A DNA stretch of 64,000 bases from Zeugodacus cucurbitae. Taxonomy: Eukaryota > Arthropoda > Insecta > Diptera > Tephritidae. The DNA lies in the NCBI RefSeq assembly GCF_028554725.1, contig NC_071670.1:49052501-49116500 (forward strand), in the 5' to 3' direction. The notes under the pieces were generated by a model. It was not told the DNA's origin. It ran no database searches and saw only the letters and a program-made list of their open reading frames with translations. The position numbers and the translations under genes were made by a program. This document shows, in pieces, positions 37,401-48,459 of the stretch. Every line of letters starts with the position of its first letter. Position 1 is the first letter of the stretch.

Positions 37401-40139
37401 GTTCCATTGGTATATGTTATGGTGCAACGGTAAATTGTGAGAGATTTTCCAAATCCAAATATGTACGAACAATGATTTTATATACATCTCTTTGAGATCT
37501 GTAGAATGTTAGCAATCTCGATAACCTGTCATCTCAGACATCCAAGATAATTTTGCTGTTTTTTCTTCGAACATCCTCTGGTTCCATCGTCTTCGGAGCT
37601 CATATCGCGATACATAATTTAGCAAACAATTCTCAGATGGTTCTTTCGACTAATCCAAAGCCCGGATATCTCTCAATAAGTAATGCTTTTGGTATCAATG
37701 ACTTTTCATAAATTTTTCAAAAATTCTTTTAACCCAAATTTTCAACAACAAAATCTAACAATTTACGTATATAAAATCTCTTGGATGTGATGTCTAACTA
37801 CATGCAAATGGATTTAGTTCTAGTAGCCTTCTCATAAAATCCGAACGAACTTTTCAAGCCTGTTTTTAAGGGCTTTTAATGCATTTGGAAAAATCATTTT
37901 AGTTTCTTCAGATATATACTTCCAAAAATAAAGCCTTTATAAAAGTCACCAAGAGCTTACGGCCAAATGTACATATTTCAATAGACAATTTACAAAAGAT
38001 ATTCAAATCCAAAAAACTCTTAAATACCAAGCTCAGTGTGTAACCGCATGAATTCATAGCTTATAGCCATTGCAGTTTCGTTGAATTTGATACGCTCGCA
38101 GCCATAAAATAATGGGCTGGATCACAGAAGTCACTTAGAAGACACATTTTATGTACGCACCACCATTTAATGACACTAAATGTGGCATTAACAACCTGGC
38201 CGGCCCCATTGCCAAACACATACGGCGGCGTGTCTTCTCATGTAAGAATCAACGCGTCGAGGTGAGAATGCGCCAGGAGGCAAGAAGGCGAAGAAGAAGG
38301 ATTATTATGCAAATGCCGCCACAAATTAACATCAGTTACTCCTCTGCTGTCACTAAATGCGCTACCTGCCTTTTGCTGCTTGCAACGCTTGTAATTTTTT
38401 TCTTTTCTGCAATGCCATGGCTTGTTGTTGTCGCGATTGCATTTTGGCAGTAACATAACTAATGTTGCTATAATTAAAACTGCAATGCCGCACAGTTGAC
38501 TGGTTGTTGCTGTTGTTTTGTTGTTGACTGGAGCTGTAGCTGCTGGCGGCAACGGATGCCGAAAATAAATGTTGCCGCATTCGCGAATATGTTGCACGCT
38601 CTATTTAATTAATTGCTAACAAGTGGCATGTACGTATGTAGTTCACCAAAACGGGTCACTGTTGTTGCCAATTGCGGTTGTTGGTGAACTTGCTGCAGGA
38701 GGTGTTTTGGGGCTGGCACTGCAGCGGTTGTTACATTTATTGCTGCCACTGCCACGACTGCATGGTGTTGTTGTTGTTGTGCGACAGACAAAAACTCATT
38801 GACACGTGATAAATGTGTTGATAATGCCGTTGCTTGTCGCTGACTAAAACCAATAAAAGTAGTTGCAACATCACATTTGAGCTTGTTGCAAGTACAACGA
38901 GTAGCCGCCATATATTCAAAGTACTTGTACTCGGCGGCCTCCTCCCGAGTTCGTGTGAAATTCCGTTCTTTATCAATGACTAATGTGCCTCGCTGCGCCA
39001 TAATCATTAAGTCGTACAAGTCTGTTTGTTGTAAGCTAAACCATTACAACAATGCTGTAAGGTTATTTCGGTTCTCAGATTTTTTATTTGTTGTTGTTTT
39101 ATCTTCTTGACATTCCTTGCGGCACTTGCTTTCCGCGTTGTTGTCTTTCCACGCAAAACAAGGATTAAGAATTCCAATCGCATGTGGACCTGTCGGCTAC
39201 TAAGTCTTTACTCGTTGTACTCGTATTTAAGGCTTGTTGTTCTTCAGTTATTGGAACACCCATAAAATCGTTGATTAATTGGTTCTCCCTCTTGACAAAT
39301 TGTTGACACAGTTCACCTTCGAGGCACATCTAATAATGTGTGTATGAGTATGAGTGTGTCGTCTCTACAGTGTTGTCTTCTGTGGCACGTACCGCTCATA
39401 CATTTGTCCACAAGATTTGTTCCGTTCGATTGTGGCGATATGATAAGCAACGACAACTGTTTTTTTGGTAACAAGTGCATTTTGGGCAACGGAAACTTGT
39501 AAACAAGTATTCGGTAGTTTAACAAGAAGAAAAAAGAGGCCAAGGAAATGGACGTGGCTTACAGTTGGATTTGTCCAGTTTTTTTAATTTTGAGTAAATA
39601 TCGTTCTTCAGCAGATTCATTGAAGCACCTAACCCCTAATGAAGTTGAGATACGATTTTATATAAAACATTAATGTTGACCATTAAGGGTGACTGTGTAT
39701 CACCCAAAAAAATGTTTGTCATGACCTGAGGGTCTTACAATGTATGCCTTATGTTTTTGGGTTCGCTGAATCCGAATCCGAAGTCCATTTAACCACATCA
39801 GATCAGAGTTTTGACATAACCCCAGAAAACCAATATGGCGGATAGCGTTTCTAATACTTCATCGGATTTGCTTGAAACTCATTATGACACACATAGCAAG
39901 TCCCCCAGGTCATGACCTAAAGATTTTTTGGTATGGCTGTGTTATCTAATGTAGATTTGATGGAGATCTTCTAAAGCGTCCCCTCTCTTTGAGTAACATG
40001 CCGAAGCAGAAAATTTTCTTTGGAGGGTCTTGGATAAAAGAACTACTTGAATACATATCTTCGTTGAGGTTAATAGGAGACTGGGCGAACTCCGAGAACA
40101 GAACATCGTTTCGAAAAATTACCTAATTTTCTCTGGGAC
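34481..40139. other. Long non-coding stretch with two GC-richer islands
   Basis: No gene is recognised. Islands at about 35240-36060 and 38150-39060 are rich in CTG/CAG, CAA/TTG and (at 35300) CA repeats and lack transposon marks. They are candidate AS-C regulatory modules. A 132-codon ATG frame on the minus strand (39007-38609) lies in the second island but is low-complexity and resembles nothing known. The stretch 39670-39960 (TTAAGGGTGACTGTGTATCACCC region; two copies of GTCATGACCT) looks like an old repeat of unknown class. Confidence 0.4.
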
Positions 40140-40664
40140 GTTTTTTCAATTAGACGACGAAGACAATCGTACAGCCGAAGGAAAATGGTTGGTGGTGATG
40201 TTTTCTGTAAGAAGTTCAACGTCAATGACTGCTTTAGACTACCGGACCACTACAGTGTGTTTAAAGCGGGAGTAGCTGCCATCAAGGTAGCTGCTATAAA
40301 GTGCGACCTCATTCAGGGAGGTATGTATTCACCTGATAATAGGTCATCAATACTGGCCTTGAGCCCGCTGTCTGTGCGGTCAAAACAGGTCAAGAGGTGT
40401 CTGACTTCACTATCCATGCCATCAGACCACTTTAGTCTCGTGTGGGGTCACAGCGGAATCGCTGGGAACTGCAGAACTGATGAGTTCGAACCTAAGAGCG
40501 CTCCAATCTCATCAGATTTGAAACTTGCTAATGTTCCAATATCCTCGTACGTTCAGGCAGTGCATCAGTGGACCTCGCATAAACACAGTAGGTGGTGGTT
40601 ATCTCTAGTTGACCCCCTTATCTGTCTATTTGACTTAGGCTCAAAAACCAAAAGTTTTGATTAA
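40140..40664 (+). mobile_element. RNase H-domain LINE fragment
   Basis: The open frame at 40185-40664 reads FRLPDHYSVFKAGVAAIKVA, the first part of a LINE RNase H (the Glu of the usual FQAE is replaced), and LVWGHSGIAGNCRTDE, the terminal motif. The domain is in a single frame for about 150 codons but lacks key residues. It is probably the same family as 21660-22541. No zinc-knuckle tail or CCTAAC end follows. Confidence 0.65.
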
Positions 40665-42865
40665 TGTTATTTCTAATACATACAGAAAGCGAAAATATCA
40701 AACTACCAATATATCAATAGGTACTATTTAATTTTTTTTTTTACATGAATATATTTCACGTCTTAAACAACCCTTCATTCATCATTTTCAACAACCATCG
40801 CTATTTACTACCCTTAAAAACATTTTGAAACTCCTCAACACATACAGCACCCTCTGCTACAGCATCCCTCGTCAATGTAGAATCATTCAGCATCCCTTTG
40901 AAGTCGTGTGCCTTCGTTCAGTTTTCCAATTAGAAATCGAAATGATTTGACCTTGGCTTACATTTGAAATTGGGGTTGTTTTCGAATTAGAAAACATGGT
41001 TTCCAAATCTGACGTAAGATGTCGCAAAAGTAAGTGATGCTATTTCGCGACTAAAGAGTAGGAAATGTCATTAGTATGCGATAAAGAGGATGCTTAGGCG
41101 ATGCTACGGAATTTTTACTCAAAATCATTTGGTGTTGCCACTGAGTTGGATAAAGGAATTTTTTGTAAGAATTAATATTTTAGCTAAGACACAAAGCAGG
41201 TTAAATGCAGGAGTTTTGGAAGTTCAAATTCCTATTGTGATTGAATTAGAAACCTGTGGAATTTTCTCTCTCAGGAATTTTCGTTCCCCCATTCAGAGTA
41301 TAAACCTAAGGTTGTATAAATTAATCAAAATATGTGGATTTTGTCAAAAAATATCCCGAAAAATAATGAATAGACAGGCTCATCGTAGAGACTCAAAGGC
41401 GCTGAGTGAAACAGTCGCTACATTATTCGTCTTTTTTGCAGCAACAAAAAGAAGAAATCAATTGGTTGCGGACAACTCCCACTTATTTGAAATCTCAAAA
41501 TAAAAGGCTTACGCAACCTAATGAACGCAAGGGTTGATGAATGAAGAACGGCGAAAGGATTTGAGTCGTTGAATGAAAGGAAAATGAAAAATGATACATC
41601 AGCAAATGAGAAAAAAACAGTAGTCGGCGCTGATCGACACAGTAGCGCAGGAAAACCCTTTGAAGGATCGTTTTAAAGGTGGGCGTGACAGTGATGACGC
41701 AACCGAATGCGCTACGAAATGGTTGTAAATGAAGTTTTATGTTTTTTTTTTTTTTGAGATTTGATACAGCATATTATTGAAAACCTATCAAAAATGCATC
41801 AAAATTCAATTTGTAGCAAGTGCAACAACAAGAGTATTTTTTTTTCGCTTTTGATCTTATTTTTGGTTTACAAAAAGTAGGTGGTATGTGTTTTACTTTA
41901 ACTTGAGTGTTTTAAAAGCAATTTAATTAAGCAGGTGAATTATAAATTGATTTACAAACGAATTTTGAATTTATAGGAAAAAAATTATTAATATATATAC
42001 GGATTACAAAACATTTCATATTCCCTTTTTTAACTTTGTGTAGCTAACCTATTTGGGGTAAGTATGGGTTTTATAATATAAAAATATTCTAAGCACTATA
42101 AGCTATAACTATTTATTAATCACCAAGCCTATGCTAAAGTCTATTTGAGAGAATATTTAACTTAATTGATAATCTAAGATATTAAGTTTTCTGCAATGAG
42201 CTTATATACTAAATATGCTATAAGATATTTGAAGGGGTTTTCCAAACGGCGTATAAGCTATCCATACTAAATAAATATATATATTAACGACTTTCCAGTT
42301 TAAAATATTGGAAATATCTCTCTCAAAGCAGCAACACCCATACAATTACGGAAACATGAATGCCTTAAGATTAGCGGAAAAGGAAGGCTCAAAGTTGCCT
42401 TTCTATAATTTTTGTAAGGCAGAAGGTCAAGGAAGACTTCAGAAAAGGAATTACATTTTTAAAGAACATGAGTTTGTTTCTAACATGAATCGGTTTATTG
42501 TCTCTGCGGACTTCCCAATTCTTCAAACCTTGATCCGGTAAAACTAAGACTACTGACAGTATCTTTGAAAAAATTATGAATTAACCAAATCTAAATAATA
42601 CGTACCCTTCACTTCTATTATTTTATAGAATCTATATATCTTCTATTATTTTATAGAAATATGATATTTATAGAATACCGATAGAATAATAAATTACCGG
42701 AGTTATCTTAAAAACATTCTTATGAAGATGTATAGGATAACCTGAAAATACTTGTAGTATCAGTAAGGAAATTGTTTCAGGTTTGTTTTTGCGGAAGGTT
42801 ATACGAACAGTTTTTGATTTTTTAACTAGACAATATTGATATATTCTCTAAAAATGTGTACTATA
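40665..42865. other. Non-coding stretch
   Basis: A 137-codon frame at 41090-41503 begins with ATG but shows no recognisable domain and is likely chance. GCAGGTGA, an E-box, is at 41931-41938. At 42612-42658 a 19-nt unit (CTTCTATTATTTTATAGAA) is repeated with a 28-nt period. Confidence 0.4.
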
Positions 42866-43543
42866 TCTATACTACTATTATAAAGAGGAAAGATTTGTAT
42901 GTATTTTTATAATTAATAAACTCAAAAACTACTGTGCCGATTTCAAAACACCTTTCACCATTGGAAAGCTACATTCACCCCGTTTAACATTGGCTGTATT
43001 TATTGCTAGAATCTCGACTTTCTGGAAATAGTTCCCAGGTGAGGGTATCAAAAAGTGTCCGTGAAGGAGAATCTTAATCTGGAACTGAAAATCGTCTTGC
43101 AAGACATTCCAATCGCATTGCAATCGCGTGCCAGAGAGTCGAGTAACGAGCGCTCACAGCTGCTTGCTGAAAAAAATTTGAAAACCTTCCAAATACGCGC
43201 TTGAGGGTCGAGTAAGGAGCGTGTATAGCGTCTGGAAGAGCAAAATATTAGAAATATGCAAGATCGCACTAGAGAATCCAACTGTGAGCGTTGCCAACGC
43301 CTTCATAATCAGAGAGAAAGTCAACGGACACCAAAGACTAGAGGTCGTAATCAAGTTTTAGCTTATTGCAAATAAAATATAATTTCATGTTCGAATTTTC
43401 CTCATTTTACTTTTTTAAAATCGACCCACGCAAGAAACGGGAAAGTACATACATATGTACGGGAGAGTGTGTAGAAGTGTGTAAAAACTTATAACTTTTG
43501 AAATGTTTGTTTAAGCCCGCGCTAAGCCGAAACGGTCTGCTAG
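42866..43543 (+). mobile_element. Non-autonomous Helitron, both ends intact
   Basis: The left end TCTATACTACTATTATAAAG is the characteristic 5' terminus of insect Helitrons, followed by AAACTCAAAAACTACTG and CACCATTGGAAAGCTACATT, also typical of the 5' region. The right end has a short hairpin (GCCG-AAA-CGGT at 43526-43535) and terminates in CTAG. The element lies between A (42865) and T (43544), the expected A/T target, with no duplication. The interior 43060-43360 holds decayed Arg/Ser/Glu-rich coding-like repeats (RESSNER- and RSQLLAE-like), probably a remnant of the replicase N-terminal region. No Rep or helicase domain is present. Confidence 0.8.
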
Positions 43544-45963
43544 TACGTAAATAAAGCTCTCGATGCTTGTACGCTACATTTCTCAGAGTTATCTAACATT
43601 TAAAATTTTTCTAACAAATAAAGAAGAGTTTTCTACACATATAAATTCCAATGGCACCATAACTTATTTCAGTTATATTTTTGGACACAACGAAGTATAA
43701 ACTTTTCTAACCTACAAATTTGCTCAGTATCTTTCAAGAAAAGGCAATCGGTTAAATCCCCTAGTTACGATTGCAAGGATAGTTTTGGGAACGTTTGCTC
43801 TTCGATCAGGTCTTGTATACCTCTCACCAGCAAGCAGTATGAAATAAATTTGAGTAATATCTTAATTTTCTTGTCTAAATGGTATACTAGAAAGGTATCC
43901 ATATTTTGGCATTGAGAATTCAATTTCAATAACTGTGTAAATCTCCATAATTTTCTGAGAAAGAATATGAATTTTTGGCAGAGAGGGTAAATAGCTGAGA
44001 ATTCATTCTAAATTTGGAAGTAATCATTTTCAAAATATACAACCTTTATTTCTTCATAAGCTTAATAGAAAAATTAAATTTGAGTTAATTCGGATTTAAA
44101 AGTGCGAAAGTGAAAGATCGGTTCTAAATACAATATAACAGCTCTGTATCAATAAATTAGCAAAAAAGGATAAAAGAGATAATTTCAAAATTTGGTAGTC
44201 CAAGCCTTTAAAAATAATTTGAATGTATTTTCAAAATATTTTCTTTATTTTGGATTTTTATTCCGAAGCTACGATGATCAAATATGTAACGCTTTATTAC
44301 TTCGTATGTAATATTTGCAATATAAGAATTCAAAATGTAAAATTGTCTTGTCGGCAACTAATTACTCTAAGCAATATGCCTTTGTCATTCAATATACCAA
44401 CGTCAAAATGGTACATAATTGCCTGAACGAGAGTATCGAACTTTGTTTTAAGCAAAGTAAAGAAAAAACTTTCAAAAAAAACTTGCAAATTGATAAACAA
44501 AGATGTTAAAAATAAATACAGCAATAAAAGTCGACCGCAAGTTGGCACCACAACGCCGAGGCAAGTGCTACCTTACATGCAAAGCGAGCGAAGTGTGTAT
44601 GACTCCGCGGTCACTCACGCGGCTGGTGGTGGTTGCAGCTGCCCCTCACAAGCTATTGCTGCCATTTGATCGATACTGCAGACGCACACAGTTATTGCGC
44701 TATTGCCATTGCCTTTGTTATTGCTATAGTTGTAATATTTATTGCTGCTTGCATTTGTTACTATTTGGACGGACGGATGGACGGCGCAGCCCGTGGCTAA
44801 GGTACTGCGACAATTGTGTACCTAGTTGAACTCAACACCAGCGACAGCGACGATTACTGCAATGAAATCATAAATATCAGCAACTGCGGTGGCTACAATG
44901 ACAACAACAAGAACAACAACAAGTGGGGTTATACTATACAGCTGCCAAAGCGTAACTGAGGCAAACTTCATTAGCATAATCCAAATCGTTTTGTTGCTTA
45001 GCCAAAGAGTAGTAAAGTCTGCCGGGCCACCTTGGCGCTTCCTTCCTTCCTTTCTTTTGTTTCTTTTCTGCAACCGTCCAAGCTTGCATATGCATATTGT
45101 CAACATTTATTGCAATTGTCGGCGGCAAGTCAATTGTCTATTAGCTGCTGGTACACTCCAGCAATTGTTGCATGCAACGTGCAAATCTTTAATGCCGCTA
45201 GTTGCAGCTGTTGCCTAACCAACTAACTGACTGACTCACTGCCAAGCAGTCCAAGCAAAAAAACAAAACCAACAACTTCTAGTTGTTGTTCTGCGCATGC
45301 GCCAACGCGCCACATTGGTACGCGCCACTTGTCGTGCGGCTGCAAGTCGCACGTTCCACTTAGTTGCCACGGCTACACGGCGTAGCTGATTGAGCGGCGA
45401 GAACAAGCCTCGTACGATGCTTATTCATATGCGCTCAACATGCCACAGAAGGTGGCAGTGGGGCGACGCGGGTGTTTCGTGGTGCAATGCCACAAAGTGT
45501 TGACTAAGCATATATGCAAATCAGTTCAAGAATATGGACACGCGAGTGTTTGTTGAAGCCGTTGTTTTTTATCGGAAGCACGTGTCAAATGCGCACACTT
45601 CATGCAACAATTATGCGTTGAATGCTTTTTGTTGTTCGTGTTTCACTTTTTTTGTTGCATGTGTATCTTGTATTTGATGTCGTTTGTTTGTTATTGTGCG
45701 GGTGGCACGTCTGTTGTCGGCGAAATCGCCAGTCAAGGCCAAGGTTATGAACGCTTACTTTGTAAAGTTGGCGCGCGTCTGTGTCTTAATGAATTAATTG
45801 AAGGAGTGATTGGAGCCGAATTTGGAATATATGAATGAATGAGTTATGGCGTGCACGGAGAAAAATTGTTGATATTTTATTTAAAAAATTTTGAACTATA
45901 GACTAGATTCCTTGAGATAGTAAAATGTTTTCGAATATTGGGGATGATCCTCTCATACTAATA
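43544..45963. other. Non-coding stretch with a GC-richer island at 44510-45550
   Basis: No gene is recognised. The island has GCAGCTGC at 44635-44642 and GCAGCTGT at 45204-45211 (the second fits GCAGSTGK), CAA/GTT-rich patches and no transposon marks. It is the strongest candidate enhancer-like block close to l'sc by composition, but this is inference. Confidence 0.4.
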
Positions 45964-46406
45964 CAGTGGAACTTCTCTATTTCGAATCAACATAATCCAT
46001 AAAAAAACTTCGATTTAGAGAGACTTCGAGTTATAGAAATTTTCATTAAAACATAAATTTTTCAAAAAGCTGTAAAATATAGATTTACCCACAGTTTTAG
46101 TTATTTACTTAGCAAAAAGTTTTATTTAAATACAGTAAAAGATGTATTCTGTAATTTTGTTTGTTGCAATTTGCTTTTGTTTGGCTCTTCACGTCTGTAT
46201 CTCATACCTTTGTTACACGAGTTATGCAATCCATATGTGTAATATCATACCTTTTTGGTCGCCTCTCTTTTAAAATTCTGCCCCTGATCAAAAAGTTCGA
46301 TTTATGGAAGGAAATTTGTATGAAAGTTGCCTTCTATTGCCACTTCAAGTGTTCGAGTTATGGAGAACTTCGAGTTATAGAAGTTCGAGTTATGGAAGTT
46401 CAACTG
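45964..46406. mobile_element. Pogo-like MITE, copy 1 (443 bp)
   Basis: Starts CAGTGGAACTTCTCTATTTC and ends GAGTTATGGAAGTTCAACTG. The two ends are imperfect inverted repeats of each other, and the element is bracketed by TA (45962-45963 and 46407-46408). The CAGTGGAAC start with a TA duplication fits pogo/Tigger-type MITEs. The interior is non-coding. It aligns along its length with the copy at 55624-56061. Confidence 0.75.
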
Positions 46407-46408
46407 TA

Positions 46409-46789
46409 TTTATTTTTGAATTATTTTGAAAAAAATTTACATTGAAACGTTTGAAACGAGGCACGATCCAAGGCAAGTTTATAATGCGAAACACAAAGTT
46501 CTATTGATGAGAGCAAGGCTAGTTTCAGTTAGTTTTGTCTCCTAGTTAGTATCAACTGAGTATGGGGTGAAACAAAAAAGACAATAAGAAAAAAATTGTA
46601 AGATTCTTGCAGGAAAAAAAAAATATTTACATTAAGCCAGGAGTAACATTATTGCTTGAATGCTTTGGCAATACCTATACATATAAAAATAAGCCAGGAT
46701 TATGATTGAATACTAAAAGATGCATAACAAGAATGGAAAGTGAAGTTTTGGATCATTTATAACCAACACCCTCGGATGCATATTGCCCA
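46409..46789. other. Non-coding gap between two MITEs
   Basis: About 380 bp of AT-rich sequence in which I see nothing specific. Confidence 0.5.
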
Positions 46790-46793
46790 TTAA

Positions 46794-47349
46794 GAGGGGC
46801 ATCCCATGTGACGGCCTGTTTTTTAGTAATGTTTTATAATTTTTTTTCTGCGATCAGTATTTAGATAGAACCATAAATTTATTAAAATTTATTAACATAC
46901 ATATATTTATATGATTAATGCATGGGACGCTCTATGATCAAGTAAATATACCAAAAATTGGACAATTGGTTGACATTGAAATAAAATTGAGATTTTTGCG
47001 TTTTTAGTTTTTGCTACATAGAAATCGAAAATTTAGGAATTTTTGATAGATATTAGAGCGTTCCATGTGTTTACATGTGCTGAGTGCACCAACAAATTTC
47101 AAGTCATTCGGTCAAGTCGTTTTCGAGATACGATGGAGGAAAGTTTGAAAACACATTTTTTAGAAAAGGACGTTCAAAGTTTCCAAATGCCAACGGAGCG
47201 CTTCGAATAGGTCCTTTTAATAACTATTGTATCTTTAAAACGACTTCGAATTTCTAAAAGTCACTTTACTACCGTATTCTATACATGTTAAGAAATCAAT
47301 TTATGTTTAAAAAAATAAAAATTTTAGCCCATCACATGGGATGACTCTC
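46794..47349. mobile_element. TTAA-flanked MITE, 556 bp
   Basis: Left end GAGGGGCATCCCATGTGA; right end TCACATGGGATGACTCTC. These pair as inverted repeats with two mismatches, each flanked by TTAA (46790-46793 and 47350-47353). The interior is non-coding and shares the style of the element at 15928-16617 (for example TCGTTTTCGAGATACG). piggyBac-type mobilisation is inferred from the TTAA duplication. Confidence 0.75.
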
Positions 47350-47524
47350 TTAATCAGTTCTCGAAAAGTCCTGGCTGTGAACGAAAGCTCTCATAAAGGC
47401 AAATACAAGCATAAAGAGTGAAGTAAACTGAAAAAATATTTAATGAAATCGGTGAACCCGTTATTCTGTCATAAGGCTAAATTAAAAAGATTCAATTTTC
47501 AACACTTATGCGTAGAAGTAATTA

Positions 47525-48456
47525 ACGGGTGATTTTTTTGAGGTTAGGATTTTCATGCATTAGTATTTGACAGATCACGTGGGATTTCAGACATGGTGTC
47601 AAAGAGAAAGATGCTCAGTATGCTTTGACATTTCATCATGAATAGACTTACTAACGAGCAACGCTTGCAAATCATTGAATTTTATTACCAAAATCAGTGT
47701 TCGGTGTTCCGCTTTTTTATCGACAAATTTTGTTCAGCGATGAGGCTCATTTCTGGTTGAATGGCTACGTAAATAAGCAAAATTGCCGCATTTGGGGTGA
47801 AGAGCAACCAGAAGCCGTTCAAGAACTGCCCATGCATCCCGAAAAATGCACTGTTTGGTGTGGTTTGTACGCTGGTGGAATCATTGGACCGTATTTTTTC
47901 AAAGATGCTGTTGGACGCAACGTTACGGTGAATGGCGATCGCTATCGTTCGATGCTAACAAACTTTTTGTTGCCAAAAATGGAAGAACTGAACTTGGTTG
48001 ACATGTGGTTTCAACAAGATGGCGCTACATGCCACACAGCTCGCGATTCTATGGCCATTTTGAGGGAAAACTTCGGAGAACAATTCATCTCAAGAAATGG
48101 ACCCGTAAGTTGGCCACCAAGATCATGCGATTTAACGCCTTTAGACTATTTTTTGTGGGGCTACGTCAAGTCTAAAGTCTACAGAAATAAGCCAGCAACT
48201 ATTCCAGCTTTAGAAGACAACATTTCCGAAGAAATTCGGGCTATTCCGGCCGAAATGCTCGAAAAAGTTGCCCAAAATTGGACTTTCCGAATGGACCACC
48301 TAAGACGCAGCCGCGGTCAACATTTAAATGAAATTATCTTCAAAAAGTAAATGTCATGAACCAATCTAACGTTTCAAATAAAGAACCGATGAGATTTTGC
48401 AAATTTTATGCGTTTTTTTTTTTAAAAAGTTATCAAGCTCTTAAAAAATCACCCTT
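47525..48456 (+). mobile_element. Rosa-type (DD41D) mariner, internally deleted, intact ends
   Basis: The ends ACGGGTGATTTTTTTGAG and (right end read inward) AAGGGTGATTTTTTAAGAG are inverted repeats, each next to TA (47523-47524 and 48457-48458). The transposase begins at the ATG at 47638 (NRLTNEQRLQIIEFYYQNQC) but jumps, with a frameshift near 47705, to LFYRQILFSDEAHFW, so most of the DNA-binding half is deleted. The catalytic half is open to 48350: first Asp in FSDEAHFW, second in FQQDGATCHTA, third in DLTPLDYFLWG. I count 41 residues between the last two, the DD41D signature of the rosa lineage. The copy is non-autonomous but well preserved, so recently active. Confidence 0.85.
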
Positions 48457-48459
48457 TAT

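Noticed and set aside
38609..39007. A 132-codon ATG frame on the minus strand
   Set aside because: It is low-complexity (Gln, Val/Ala and Thr runs from CAA/GTT repeats), matches no family I know, and has no clear promoter or splice partner. It would need transcript evidence.
41090..41503. A 137-codon ATG frame on the plus strand
   Set aside because: No recognisable motif, signal peptide or domain, and no supporting promoter or polyadenylation context. Likely chance.
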